Shown one piece after another: positions 48,501 through 58,800 of a stretch of 64,000 bases of DNA (position 1 is the first letter of the stretch; every line of letters begins with the position of its first letter). The stretch is from Symbiodinium natans (Eukaryota; Sar; Dinophyceae; Suessiales; Symbiodiniaceae), in NCBI GenBank assembly GCA_905221605.1, contig CAJNDS010002154.1:246001-310000 (forward strand), read 5' to 3'. Made by a program: the position numbers and the translations under genes. The notes below the pieces were generated by a model. That model was not told where the DNA came from, made no database searches, and saw nothing but the letters and a program-made list of their open reading frames with translations.

Positions 48501-48797
48501 AAGTAGCCTCGGATTTCTGCCGTCAAGGCCACATCCTCCGAATTAAAAAATGTCAGGTGAAAGCTGTGCCCCCAAACCAATGACCTTTTATAATATGGAC
48601 ATGACCACAAAAGCACTGTGCAAGCTCGAAAGTTTGGGAAGACTTCAACTTGCGCTCGTGCAGATACTGCTCCGCGTCCCGGAAAGGCAATCGAGGCACG
48701 GCACAGACTCGGGTGACGCAGCTGCCGCAAAGCCTCGAAGCGGTGGAGAAGCAGCTCCGCCTTTTCCGCCTTCGACCTCCTCCGGTCAGAGAAGAAC
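39537..48797 (-). CDS. TBCK: TBCK-like protein: pseudokinase - TBC (Rab-GAP) - rhodanese
   Basis: TBCK proteins join an inactive kinase-like domain, a TBC domain acting on Rab GTPases and a C-terminal rhodanese-like domain; they act in endolysosomal traffic and growth control. I rebuilt this gene from collinear exons, 5' to 3': 48700-48797, 48422-48507, 48051-48104, about 47633-47719, about 47341-47385, 47072-47119, candidate about 45060-45296, 44485-44560, 42569-42621, about 42486-42535, 40990-41059, about 40824-40910, 40691-40747, 40551-40625 and about 39640-39982. The order matches human TBCK throughout, including the linker exon MEHLYYWWSLAGGDV. Donors are mostly GC (eight), with GT at 48699 and 47071 and one probable GA at 47632. 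The exact first and last exons are not found; some TBC exons are missing from my reading. Confidence 0.82.
39640..39982 (-). CDS. TBCK: Rhodanese-domain exon of the TBCK-like gene
   Basis: About 110 open codons after TAAG|G, much longer than the other exons. A linker (HLDSILAEPCSDPKFDPGGA and onward) precedes IITVDDLLSFRSCCHVLDAR, then SGEDFAECHFQSSIHVKDAD and LLPKLPQEVVMLG. VLDAR..EDFAECHFQSSIHV is the rhodanese CH2A-like signature. The active-site Cys part is not visible in this exon. The frame stays open to 39537, but the true donor is probably near 39640. Confidence 0.75.
40551..42621 (-). CDS. TBCK: TBC (Rab-GAP) domain exons of the TBCK-like gene
   Basis: 42569-42621 reads ASEDIPPILRAQVWSAP (TBC start, 'DIPPLMRG..W'). 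About 42486-42535 reads TFDIPDFNEETFSDP. 40990-41059 reads EEAAAFLAAQRVLHGFLWPL and GRD. About 40824-40910 reads YLQLFGALLGFADPILALHL then QELGMEPE. 40691-40747 is AYASDWFSTWFSQLLPRAQ (equivalent of 'YAIPWFLTMFTHVFPL'). 40551-40625 is AVRLWDSLLLRPPQFALFIG and ASSFA. 40824|40747 and 40691|40625 join exactly in frame through GC-AG introns. I did not find the exons for the catalytic Arg and the 'YWQGLDS' Gln-finger segment. They should lie between about 41100 and 42480 if present. Confidence 0.78.
42168..42181 (+). repeat. Poly-C (14)
   Basis: Homopolymer C within the TBCK-like gene region, followed by CTCCCCC. Confidence 0.95.
44485..44560 (-). CDS. TBCK: Linker exon of the TBCK-like gene
   Basis: IGMRMEHLYYWWSLAGGDVF followed by SLVA, between CGAG|G and a GC donor. 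It matches the conserved 'YYLWCLAGGDLE' segment between the kinase-like and TBC domains of TBCK. Confidence 0.78.
45060..45296 (-). CDS. Candidate exon at end of the pseudokinase
   Basis: The minus frame contains MLCDADLHDLIEACLIL, resembling the helix before the kinase C-lobe end ('VIDLLNKCLTF'). Position in the gene is right, but splice edges are not fixed. Confidence 0.35.
   Translation of the reverse strand: MSSEDGSTLEALQAGWGPRDKQPWDQPMRRQASYHKWLMADGMLCDADLHDLIEACLILTLGFQQFLRVPMLCEARNS
45300..47070 (-). other. Probable introns of the TBCK-like gene
   Basis: I expect the exons for the C-lobe of the kinase-like domain here but could not place them. Open frames on both strands over 45400-46050 overlap and look non-coding. 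Confidence 0.35.
47072..48797 (-). CDS. TBCK: Pseudokinase-like part of the TBCK-like gene
   Basis: Exon 48700-48797 ends LLHRFEALRQLRHPSLC. A GT-AG intron (48508-48699) joins it to 48422-48507: R-Y-LEILVGHGLVFIASEH, the hinge region. Exon 48051-48104 carries GLCHLNSHALVHGHLDAE, where the catalytic loop has HGH instead of HRD. Exon 47633-47719 reads VLFDEGSIDDEN and then CRVLLTGHGSLHLQ, where the DFG motif is replaced by GHG. Exon 47341-47385 gives DPCCLAPEVARASQ (APE motif kept). Exon 47072-47119 gives PDVWGLGVVLLCLGQT (DVWSLG motif). Loss of both catalytic aspartates agrees with the inactive kinase of TBCK. Confidence 0.8.
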
Positions 48798-48799
48798 CT

Positions 48800-50700
48800 C
48801 ACGTGCAATCACCATCAATCACTCGAACATGCGCTAAAAGGACCGACATGGGCCGACAACATCGAGAGGCTTTTTTGAAAGCTCTTGTAATGCTGCCAGG
48901 AACGTCAGGCCCAGCTGCAACTCCGACCATTTCTCACAGGAATGTGTCCCCACAGCCATGTCGAGCATGGCTCACATGGGCGGATTTCAAACATTGCCAG
49001 CTCCCTGTGTGCAGACCCTGGGAATGCCGACGGTTGAAACAGCTTGTTGTGTCCTGAACTGATGGGAGAAGTAACTGCACGATACGGCACATGCAGCGGC
49101 CAATGCCTTGAGCCAGGGCCCTGCCCTGCGGTGTCTGAGGACACATGCACAAAGCGAAAGCACAAGCGCATGATACCTGAGGACTTGGGAGCCGTGTGTA
49201 GAACAGAGCACGCTCATTTCATTTCCGCTAACATCACGTGTATGTCGTAGACACTGCTATCGACACTGGCATACACAATCATAGCTTGGAGGTTCTCTCT
49301 TGGGCCCCCGCCAAAGGCCAGCTCCGAGGAAGCTGCAAAGTCCCCGACCGAACCGAAGTCACCTCAGTTGCACTTCTCACTTGCGTCATGTTGTGCCACT
49401 CACGTTGAGCGCGCGGTCCTTCATGAACAAAGCTCAAAAGCCCTCAGCCACAACCCCAAGGCTCACAGAGCTGAGCAGACAGCTGGTGATGTGCTCCGGA
49501 AATCCTATGATCTTTTTGCCACCTGTCGCACATACAGAAGGCGCATTATCAGTCTCTGTAGCATGCTTAGCATGCTGCGCCGGCGCAAGCGCCACAGATC
49601 ATGCCAACACGCACCCTCACATGCATGTGCACAAGCTTGCGCTGCCAGCGCCGCACCTGGCCTCATCTAAGCTTGGTTTTCGGCTGCTGCCGACCAACCC
49701 CACCCCCCCATCGGCCCCATCAGCCCACTCATCTGGATCACCCTCACGTGCCCAAGCGAAGGGTGACCTAGCATCAGCATGGTCCTCACTTTCAATGCCT
49801 CACTTTCAATGCACGCGTGCGGGTCCGATGCACTTCGGTGCATGTGACATTTTGGCATGTGCATAATTAGATAGTTCCAGCCGCCAATCCCACGACTTCC
49901 TTATACTTCCTTCGTTCAGCCTGGCACTGAACGATGCTTTCCCCTTCAAAAGTTGCTTGCTCCATGGCTCTTGGTTGTCAAAAGCGTGATGATACGTAGC
50001 GATCTCCACAGCTCCATTTCAGAAGGGCTGAGCATGGTTGAGTCATGTTGAGACTCTTCAACCCGAGTCCCTGAGTAAAGTTAGACCGGAGGGCCGGAGG
50101 TTACACACCTCGCACGTTATCACATCCTTGATTTGGAACGCTTCCCCTTCAAGAAATGCTAATTCTGACCCGAGACTCCTCACATTCACCTTGGCACCTT
50201 TCAAGGAACGGCGAGATGTCATCAACTGCGCTATCCACTATCCATTCCTTGTCCAACGATTTGGCAGGGTTGCAAAGTGCAGCGCACGGAGGTGGAATTT
50301 AGGATAAATTCTCCACTCATAAAGGAGTGAAGCTTTGGAATTTTCTCAAGCCCCCTTCGAGAATTATTTCTCAAGTCCCCCGTCAAGCCCCTTCCAAGCC
50401 CCCTTGAAGCCTCTTCGAAGCCCTTTCACATTGAATGTCAGAAGTCTGAAGCTCATCATTCTCGAAGGGACTTGAAGCCCCTTCTCAAGCCCCCTGTTCG
50501 TCCTCAAAATCAAGCTTCCCCCCTTAAGCCCCCTTAAGCAAAATTCATAAAGATCATACCGAATCATACCTGCAAATTTCACCCTCAGACTTACATCAAG
50601 CTCCAGCATGGCCTCAACTCCTCAGCTCAACTCGAGCCCCGGAACACTGAGCAGAAAGCCAACGCAAAGAATCGGCGTCTCTGAAGTGGAGGAGAAAGAC
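48800..50700. other. 5' flank of the TBCK-like gene, no gene recognised
   Basis: The minus frame over about 48840-48965 (MLDMAVGTHSCEKWSELQLG and onward) may be an upstream exon. The 188-codon plus-strand frame at 49300-49866 has no domain and its composition resembles the flanking non-coding DNA. A purine/pyrimidine-rich degenerate array of AAGCCCC(CTT) lies at 50340-50530. Confidence 0.35.
50340..50530 (+). repeat. Degenerate CAAGCCCCCTT array
   Basis: About ten imperfect copies of the AAGCCCC core alternate with TTGAAG/TTCGAAG blocks. Confidence 0.7.
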
Positions 50701-50819
50701 GCAAGAACCTTGCTTTTACTCCTCCTCCTTTTGCTCTAAACTACTTTGACGCATTGAGCACCCCCTCCCCCACCGCCATTGGGACTCTGCTAAGCCACGG
50801 TGGACTGCACATGACCCTG

Positions 50820-50911
50820 CGCACCAGGACCGTGCCTCCTTTGCCCCGGCGCTCTGAACGAAACTCGCCAAGAACGTTGGGCAAGAGGAGCATCTGCTCG
50901 AAATAAGCACC
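50820..50911 (-). CDS. Unidentified exon
   Basis: GAYFEQMLLLPNVLGEFRSE then RRGKGGTVLVRRV after TTGCAG|G. The donor is uncertain. Good coding character, no family recognised. Confidence 0.4.
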
Positions 50912-52066
50912 CTGCAAGGAGAAGTTTGCCTAACAAGTGTGCCTTCAGAGTCTATAGATGTCAGCATGGCTACTGTAGCGAGTTGTCCCTCAAATTGTGA
51001 TATGTGCAGAGCTGTATGTAGCGCCATCGAGCCCCCAGACACCTGACCACTTTGGCCCTCAAGTGGACGTGTTGCCTGCCTGGTTGGCATCGATGCACTG
51101 TACGTAAGTCCCACGAGTAAAAGGAATGGCCGTATTCTGGTTGTCACCCTTGCCATCGCCAAGAATAGGAAACCTTGCAGCATCTTCTGTGTGCAGATGC
51201 CGGCTCAAGAGAAGGCTACACAAGGCGACATGTTGAAGAGCGAATGTCCGGGCTCTGAGCCCTGGAAGCTCGATCTTGTACTTTGCCCTTCGTCGACCGG
51301 TCTCGTCCGGTGGGCAGCTGGCATCAATCAAGCCTGCATGCGAACGCAGCCAAACCGAAACGGGCTTCGGGTAAAGGACTGCTAGCTGGTCGCGGGGTAC
51401 AGTAACTGCGCAGAGACTCACATCCAACTTCACGCAACTACCAAACCAAGACCAAACATGTTCGCACGACGGGGCGTTGTCAAGGCCCTGGCAGCTGTAG
51501 TATCGCCGCTTCTGATTCTCATGGATGCCATCAGGCTGATGAGTTGCCTGATAAGTCCGCCCTCCGTGAGACTTCAATCAAGTGCAACCTTGCGCTGCTG
51601 CTCTGTTTCCGGACCTCCAAGTCTTCGTAATCGATAAATGCGACCTGCAGACCGCCACGTAGGGATCCAATTCATCAAGGACTTAAGACGTGCTGCAGAC
51701 ATAGCGTGAACATCATCTCGGACTGCTCAGAGAAGTGCATGAAGTGCAACCCAAGCCCCGCCCATCCCCGCCCACTCAAGAGCAAATCCGAGTCCACTAA
51801 ATGACCGAAAGACTATGATAACAGGTAGAACATGCACAAGCTGCTAGGAATCGCTCGCATCATTCTAGCAGCTGAGCCGTCACATCCATCATTGAAGGTC
51901 AAAGTTGGCTTCCGAACGCCCGGGGTGGCGCTGCAGCAAAGGCCTTCATGGACCGAGGAAACTTCCGGAACCTGGGATGTGTCTGCAAGAGAGAGGTGTG
52001 TACCGTACATGGTTTCGGCCACCTGGTTTTATCCTGCAAGGGCAAAGTACCTTGCTTGATCCTTAC

Positions 52067-52156
52067 GCCAAACACCAGCACCGCCAAAGCAAGGGGCATG
52101 ATGTTGGTGTGCTTGAGCTGCATCGGGTTGAAGAAAGCGTACATCTGCATGGCCAC
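52067..52156 (-). CDS. Unidentified exon with membrane segment
   Basis: 30 codons between GAAG|G and a GTAAGG donor. It reads VAMQMYAFFNPMQLKHTNIM and then PLALAVLVFG; the last 12 residues are a hydrophobic segment. An upstream open stretch (about 52160-52240, CILHPILLPDNVIVCVSGSR) may be the preceding exon. This suggests an integral membrane protein between the TBCK-like and ABCA-like genes. Confidence 0.5.
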
Positions 52157-52299
52157 CTTCCAATGTTCGGCGGCTGCCGCTGACGCACACGATCACATTG
52201 TCTGGAAGAAGAATGGGATGCAGGATACAGGTTGCCATGCTCGAGAACCGCCGCAGATCTCAACCAACATTTGCCAGGTGTGCCAGAAGTCGAAACCAT

Positions 52300-54630
52300 A
52301 TACACAAGATCTCCGACTAGGAACCCACAAATGGACTTCAATGCAGCCTCTTTTCAACACGCTGCAACTCGTGCCATCTCGAGAGCCGGGGGAACGAAAC
52401 GGAACCCAGCAGACGAACCACCTCTCTTGTCGGCCCTCCTCCCTTGCCGGTTCTTGGGGTTAGAGCCAGCCACCGCTTTGCCCCGCTCTGAAACCCACGA
52501 TCCACACAGAGAAAACTTCACACATTTGAACCGATTTTTGCCTTTGCATTTAATTTGCATTTGCGTTGAAGGGGATTCCCCTGTACCTAGTGAGAAAGCT
52601 ACAAGGGGAGGACTTCCCGAGGCACAGCTCCGGCCTCCATCGAAAACATCGCGGCGTCACCCCCTCCCCCCCCTCCTTCTCCTCTATTTCTTCATCTCTT
52701 CCTTCGTTTCTTGAAGAGTTTATGGCATTCAACAATCCAAGAGTCGCATGTTTCCTCGGCACGGCCTGCTAGGGCACGGGTCTGCACATCTGTCTCTGTG
52801 TGTGTGTGCTTCTGTCTGCATTTAGTATGGGGCTTTTCGGCTCGCAGGGATCCACTCAGGACCCCGAACTCCTTTTCCAATGTGCGAAAATTCCTCCAGT
52901 CCTTTCCACTAGTCACTAGTAGAGCCTTCAGATTCCAGACCAAATAGGAGTAGGCTGCATTGTTGCTGAGGTCCCAAGAACTTGCAAGCCAAAGCCTGAA
53001 GCCTCAAGCAAGCCCATGATGGTCCACCGTGCTGCAAAATGAAAAGCCGTTGTCGGAGGTCTCTTTACAGGAAACGTGCAGACATGTGCCTCTTTTGACT
53101 CTTGATGCCGTGCTTGGCAGGATAACTGGCTTCTGCGTGTGTTGTCATAAGGCTTCGGCGATGCAGGTGAAGGCATCACTTGGGTCCCATACTTGTCCGA
53201 GCCTGGAGCGCTCGGATGTGCAGCTGTGTCGGACAACATTGCCCCTTCTCAAACTTATGTCCAACAAGGGCGGCACTTGCTTCTTCGATCGCCCTGGGCT
53301 TCAAAGTGGCACTGCAGCGCCTGGTGGTAGTGCCTCATCCATTTGTATGGCTCAACCCCAAGCGCCAATTACAAGCAGATGTTTTACTCTTCTGTCCTGT
53401 TGCCCACGAGCGTGCCAGTTGCTCAGTCAGCAGGCCACAAAACAACTGCAACCAGCAATCGGCAATTTACGTCCACATGGTGCATGTAAGCTCCCAGCAT
53501 CATGCCCGCAACTGTCCGGAAAAGCGTTTGGAGGCGCATGGATGCCCAGAAGCCTAGGATTAAGCGGGGACAAGAGAGCTGTCGCGTCACGCAACTATTA
53601 TTTGCGACATGTTCCTGGCAGCTTGCTTAGTATGTTCTCATGGGAAAACAGGCATGCTAACGCATGCAGCCGAGCCGCTCAGCTTTTCCCAGTGTTCGTC
53701 GGTATACTTCCCCCACACTTTGCCGGCCTGGCTATACCAGCTGGGCAGGCTTCTCGCGAACAGCGGCTACGAAGGCTGATGCACAACAATTGATGCCTTT
53801 GGCCACGTGAAGCCGCGAACAAGCCTGGTTTGCACATCACGGCCGTGCTTGTACAAGTTAGACAATTCCACCGCACAATGAGTCTCATGAGTCTCCAAGA
53901 AATGCTGAGAATACTACGCAGTGCTCGTCATCTTTTCGGAGAAGTTGTCAAACTCGTCCTGACAAGCGCGACGAAGCTGCACCTGTCAACCAGCTCGTCC
54001 CCCCAGCGAAGATGAACAGACATGCGTCCTTGTACTTGTCAGCCAGCCAGTCCATCAACGGAATGCTGTACAGCCTCCCTTGGTTTTCTGGCCTCAGAAC
54101 ACACTGAACAAACAATGCTCGAAAAACCGACAAACCTCGCGACCTTTCCCAGATTAGCGCCCTCTGCACACTGGAAAAAACTGCCATAACACCAGCTACT
54201 GAACTCTGCGTTCGCAGCAAGAGTTCCCAGCGCATGCCTATGCAAACGCCACGTGTTGAAGGCACTAAGTTGCTCAGAAGCCCCACCTCAAGGTCGGGAA
54301 CCAAGCCCACCAACATGCTCAACCCTACACTGGGAGCTAATCGTTTTCACGGGAACATCCCCAAGCCAAGGCATCTTGGTTGCGAGGGGGTGTTGGCCCT
54401 TTTTTCTCGCCCTGACACGCGGTCTGGCTCCGGTTCGGATGTGCCGCCGCTCCACTTACGTCGTACTGCGATACATGTAGTCGCGTTGCAAGATCCCCTT
54501 CCCGGTATGTCGTGCTTTTCGATACCACCAAACATGCGTCTATCGATGACCATGCCAACAAGCTTTAGACTTTAATTTAATTAATCATTTAAACATTGCG
54601 CGCGATATATTGGAGTACATACTCGGCACG
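52300..54630. other. No identified gene
   Basis: Minus-strand candidates at about 53250-53310 (KPRAIEEASAALVGHKFEKG) and 53660-53750 (AGKVWGKYTDEHWEKLSGSA) read like exons but have no fixed edges. The 254-codon plus-strand open frame at 53029-53793 overlaps both and appears to be a shadow. Confidence 0.35.
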
Positions 54631-54632
54631 CA

Positions 54633-54982
54633 TCAAGCGTGCCTCATTCGTGCATCATCGTGCGCCACAATCACTGCGCATCTGTTGTCATGCGCCCATG
54701 CGGGTGAGACCCTATAGAGCCAAGCCAAGGCGGAGCAGACCCAGGCACCTGCTCCCACGATTTTGAGCTCAGCTGCCACTTTAGAGCCGTCTGCCAAGTG
54801 CTTTAACTCTGCTCTTGTGCCATCCTCTGGGAGACTCAGTCCTGATGGCATCTGGGCACAGACACGTGACACTGACCGCACAGATATGCAGTGTTGGCAG
54901 AATCTAGTGGGCGGTGGCTCCTTCCTCTCCTGCTCTTGCTCGGCAGCGAAACTGTTGAAGACTTGCTCCAAAGAGGACTGAC
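54633..54982 (-). CDS. ABCA C-terminal exon
   Basis: After GCGAG|G the frame reads [18 protein letters not shown], the conserved ABCA end ('TSLEQIF..FA'). The following 95 codons to the stop at 54633 show no conservation I recognise, so the true end may be an intron soon after EQERK. Confidence 0.75.
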
Positions 54983-55835
54983 CTCGCAAAGTCGTGTATC
55001 AGCCTCAGACCACCCTACTCGAGCCCTCCCCCCAAAGTCATACCAAGTCCAAAGCAGACGGAGAAGTCGCTCAAGCCAAACCGTGTCTTGGCCTCAGGGT
55101 ATAACATCCGAGAATAATGTCAAGACAAAGGCGCACGGTAATGGACGTCCCCACCCTTCCCCGAGCCTGAGACAAGGCCTCGAAAAGCTTGGGCAGCTGC
55201 CTTGTGTTTAGCCGCGACTTGCAAACAAATTGCCAACCCTTCAGACTGCCAAATGCCATAGCCACTGATGATCACTGATGTGATGGGTGGTCCCAGAGTT
55301 CAAGCCCCTTTTGTCCCTTCCGGACCAAGTGACTCCTCACCCGCAGCTGGCAGCCGCAGGCGCAGCGAGCTGCCATGGAATTCCAGGACTAGGACCTCTG
55401 TTGAGTGTCGATTATCGTTAGAGCTTTGACAGGCTTTGGATTGCTGTAGGATTTGAGCTGCTGAGTCTGTTAAGGCACGCGTGCCTGAAAGATAGAACGA
55501 ACTAAAACGTGATCTTGGAAATTTGTGAACAGTGGCCATACCAAAACTTGGGCGAACAGAAAACATTTCAGAGACTGGTCTGGAATGATGCTGAGACGGC
55601 GTTACATCGGGGCCATTCAGGGCCATTCCAGATCATACATGTCAGTATTTACAGTTTCCATGGTCCATGGGCGTTAGCAAAAGACATGTAGATGACGCAG
55701 GGGATCCTGGTCGAAGGGCCGGCTAAAGCTTCCCGTGCACCTTTCCAATGACTGCGAATGACTGCGGTGCTTTCAGAAAACAGCCTGCACGCCTTACCCG
55801 ACATCCCTGAGCTGCGCCATGCCTTGTTCCCGCGA

Positions 55836-55879
<44 letters not shown>

Positions 55880-58800
55880 GCCGCCGCCGCCGCCGCCGCT
55901 GGTGCCGCTAGTGCCGCTGCTGCTTGTTTTCTAGTTGCGTTTTCTTTTCATTTCTCCAGGGTGCGTCTCTGATTGAAGGGCCTGACTCACAAGGGAGGGG
56001 AGGGTACCAGTACGGGAAGGGGGGTGGAAAGAGAGAGAGAGAGAGGGGGGGGTTGAGGGGAGGAAACTCACAAGCTTGCCACGCTCTTACGGCTTGGGAA
56101 GCCGAAGACAACATAAGACAACGACAGCATCTGACAGCATCCCGCCTCACCCAGCTGAAGCTCTGCCAAGCCCTCCGGCGCAGGAGCAGAGAAGAAACCT
56201 ATCAGGAAGATGGTGGAGCTCATACAGCTCAAGTTGAGCATGTCTTACCTTAAGCTTACCCATTCACTGCCCCAGCCTTTGAACTGCTCCAGGCGATCTT
56301 GCATGACCTGCCCGCATTCAGCCATAGCAGCTCACTGTCAGCTACAAACAACTGCTGGAAGTTGCCCAGATGTTCAACTGCAACTGCTGTAGGCCATTGC
56401 CTGGCCTATAAGGGCAAGGGCATCCAATTTCCACACTGCTGATTCAAACAAAGACTATCGGGCTTTGATCATGAACGCAAAGCCTGAAGCCTCCCTTCAT
56501 CCGGGAGCCTCCTTTACGGGGCCCTTGAACCAATCCCCCGTTTAAATCAGCAGGCTTGAAGTCACCCGCAGAGAGCAACAGCCAGTCTCGCACTGAATCT
56601 GCTGCTAACAGCTGCTCGCTGAGCTGATTGGAAACCACGAGAGCACCAAACCGCGGACCGTGTTCAGCAACATGGTAACAACATTGCCTGCCACTCTGCC
56701 ACGACCTCGGCAGCCACGTCCTGCACCATGCATGGACATCCACTGTAGGTGGTGTGACTCAACCGAGCCAGAACTCAAGCATGCTAGATCCCTGACATCA
56801 ACTTTGTTGTGCTCGCAACGGCGTATTAGAGGCCTCGACTCTTGACGAATTGTTCGCAAACACAGTTGCCGCAAGTCACATGTCAGCCTGCATCTCCAGA
56901 GGCAAGGGACCAGACGGCAGCGCTGCGGCTGTGCGAAGTTCAAGCGGCAAGGCCTCCATGGCCTGAAAAAGGTTTCGAAAAAGTGCATGTTGCCACTGTA
57001 ATTCACTGTAGTTTATCATGTAGTCGAGACATGCGTTCTCTGGCTGATGCCGAGCATCAGCGAGATGGTTCTTTGCCAGTTGCCTAATTGCAGCTGCACG
57101 CCTGCGATCGTGAGACCATCGAATAGCCACTCCGATCCAATTCGCGCCCTTGCTCGGCAGAGGCAAACAAACATGGAGAGTTGGTAGTTTTTTTTAATTT
57201 CTGTCACGACTGTCAGGTTGCAGTAGCCTGCGGGCAGGAACTTGGCAGCGAGTTGGACCAGCGCCTTGCATCAGAACAGATGGCAGGTCACGTAATGTCT
57301 CTCTCACCCCAATGGAACAAGCAGCAAGTACCTCACGCGGCACGGCTCTGAACTTGATGCTTACCTCGTAGCCTGGCACATGGCACGGTACTGCATAAAA
57401 AGGATCATGATCGCTACAGCTCCAGCTAAACAACAAGATCTGCATATTTGGCAGGGTTGCTCGCCGGATATAAACAGAGATGGACGAGAAAAGTCTTCGA
57501 GGACACGCTATAGAACATGCCTGATCCATACCTGGACTTGAGGTGCTGTGCGGAGCCAAGACCTTAGTCAGCAGATGCTCTCTCAATCGTTGGCCATCCT
57601 GCTGTATCCTGCTCCTTTAATGCCAGATAATGCCAGGATGCAGCGGAACTGCCCATCAACCTGAATGGCGATGTTGCTGCACAGGGCCTGGCTCAAGGCA
57701 GGAACCAAACAGCAACAGAGAAAGGAAGCTTCTGGAAGCTTAGAGAATCTCCAGATTCCCGCACTGTTCGGCCTCCGCTTCCTCCATGGAGTGTGTGGTG
57801 AGGACCACAACGGATTGCTTGCGTTTCTCTGCCACATCCTGATTCGGAGAAAGCAAAGATGCCCAACGAAGCTCATGCGCTTTTGTGTTGCAGCTTGGAC
57901 AAATGTTGGAGCAGCCTCTTTCGGCGAGTTTATGGGCATCGGATACAGGCTTGATCCAGTGATTTCTTACCTCTTTGCTGGCACGTTGCCTGTATGACAG
58001 ACCACATGAAGCGTCGCGCAAATGGATCCATGCCTCTGCCACCGAAAGGCATTACACTGAAACAAGCATCAAATTTATCAGAGAACCCTACACAGCATGA
58101 AGTGGCACGTGCAAACAACAAATCACGAACGGACGGGTATTCTGCCACCCCGGCGATGAGGAGTCATCTCAACGCGAGCACAATTCAATGCAGGATTTGG
58201 CTGATCTGGACTCTTCCATGTGGTAGAAGTGTCTGGCAGCTTTGCAAAAGACTTGCTTGTTATAGTGATAGCGATAACCCATCTGCTTGCTCCAAGGGAA
58301 CTGTTGTAGTACATGAGGCATCGCGAATACGAACTCTTCATGGGGATCAGGAATACGAATCAGGGCCTGTGCTGGGTTCGTCGAGGAAGATGACGGGGGG
58401 CTCCCCGATGAGCGCCATTGCGACAGACAGCTTCCTCTTGTTGCCTGGGTGTTGTGACACTGTCGGCGCTCTTGAGGAACTACCTACGTCACACGGGCGC
58501 AGCCTGCCGAGAACGCAAAGAACCGCTGAGTACCCGCACCGCCCGACAGCGTGCCTGCTCGACGGAAACGGTATTGGGAAAGCTGCATCTCCTTTCATAT
58601 GCAGTCCAGTGTGGATGCTTAAAAGCATAACATCGGTGGTGTCCTCGACTTTCTCATCGACCTCAGACACGGTATTAAGAAATCCAGTGTCTTGCAAGAG
58701 GGAAAGGAGCCGAGACCTCATCTCTTGCAACAAGATGGCAAACCGAGACAGTCAATGCTTTGCTTTCATTGCCAAGCTGCGGCTCTTCTCAAGTCTTTCC

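Noticed and set aside
49300-49866. 188-codon plus-strand frame
   Set aside because: No recognisable domain; composition like surrounding non-coding sequence; no plus-strand neighbours.
53029-53793. 254-codon plus-strand open frame
   Set aside because: No domain, Cys/Ser/Pro-rich composition, and it lies antisense to minus-strand stretches with better coding character. All identified neighbours are on minus.
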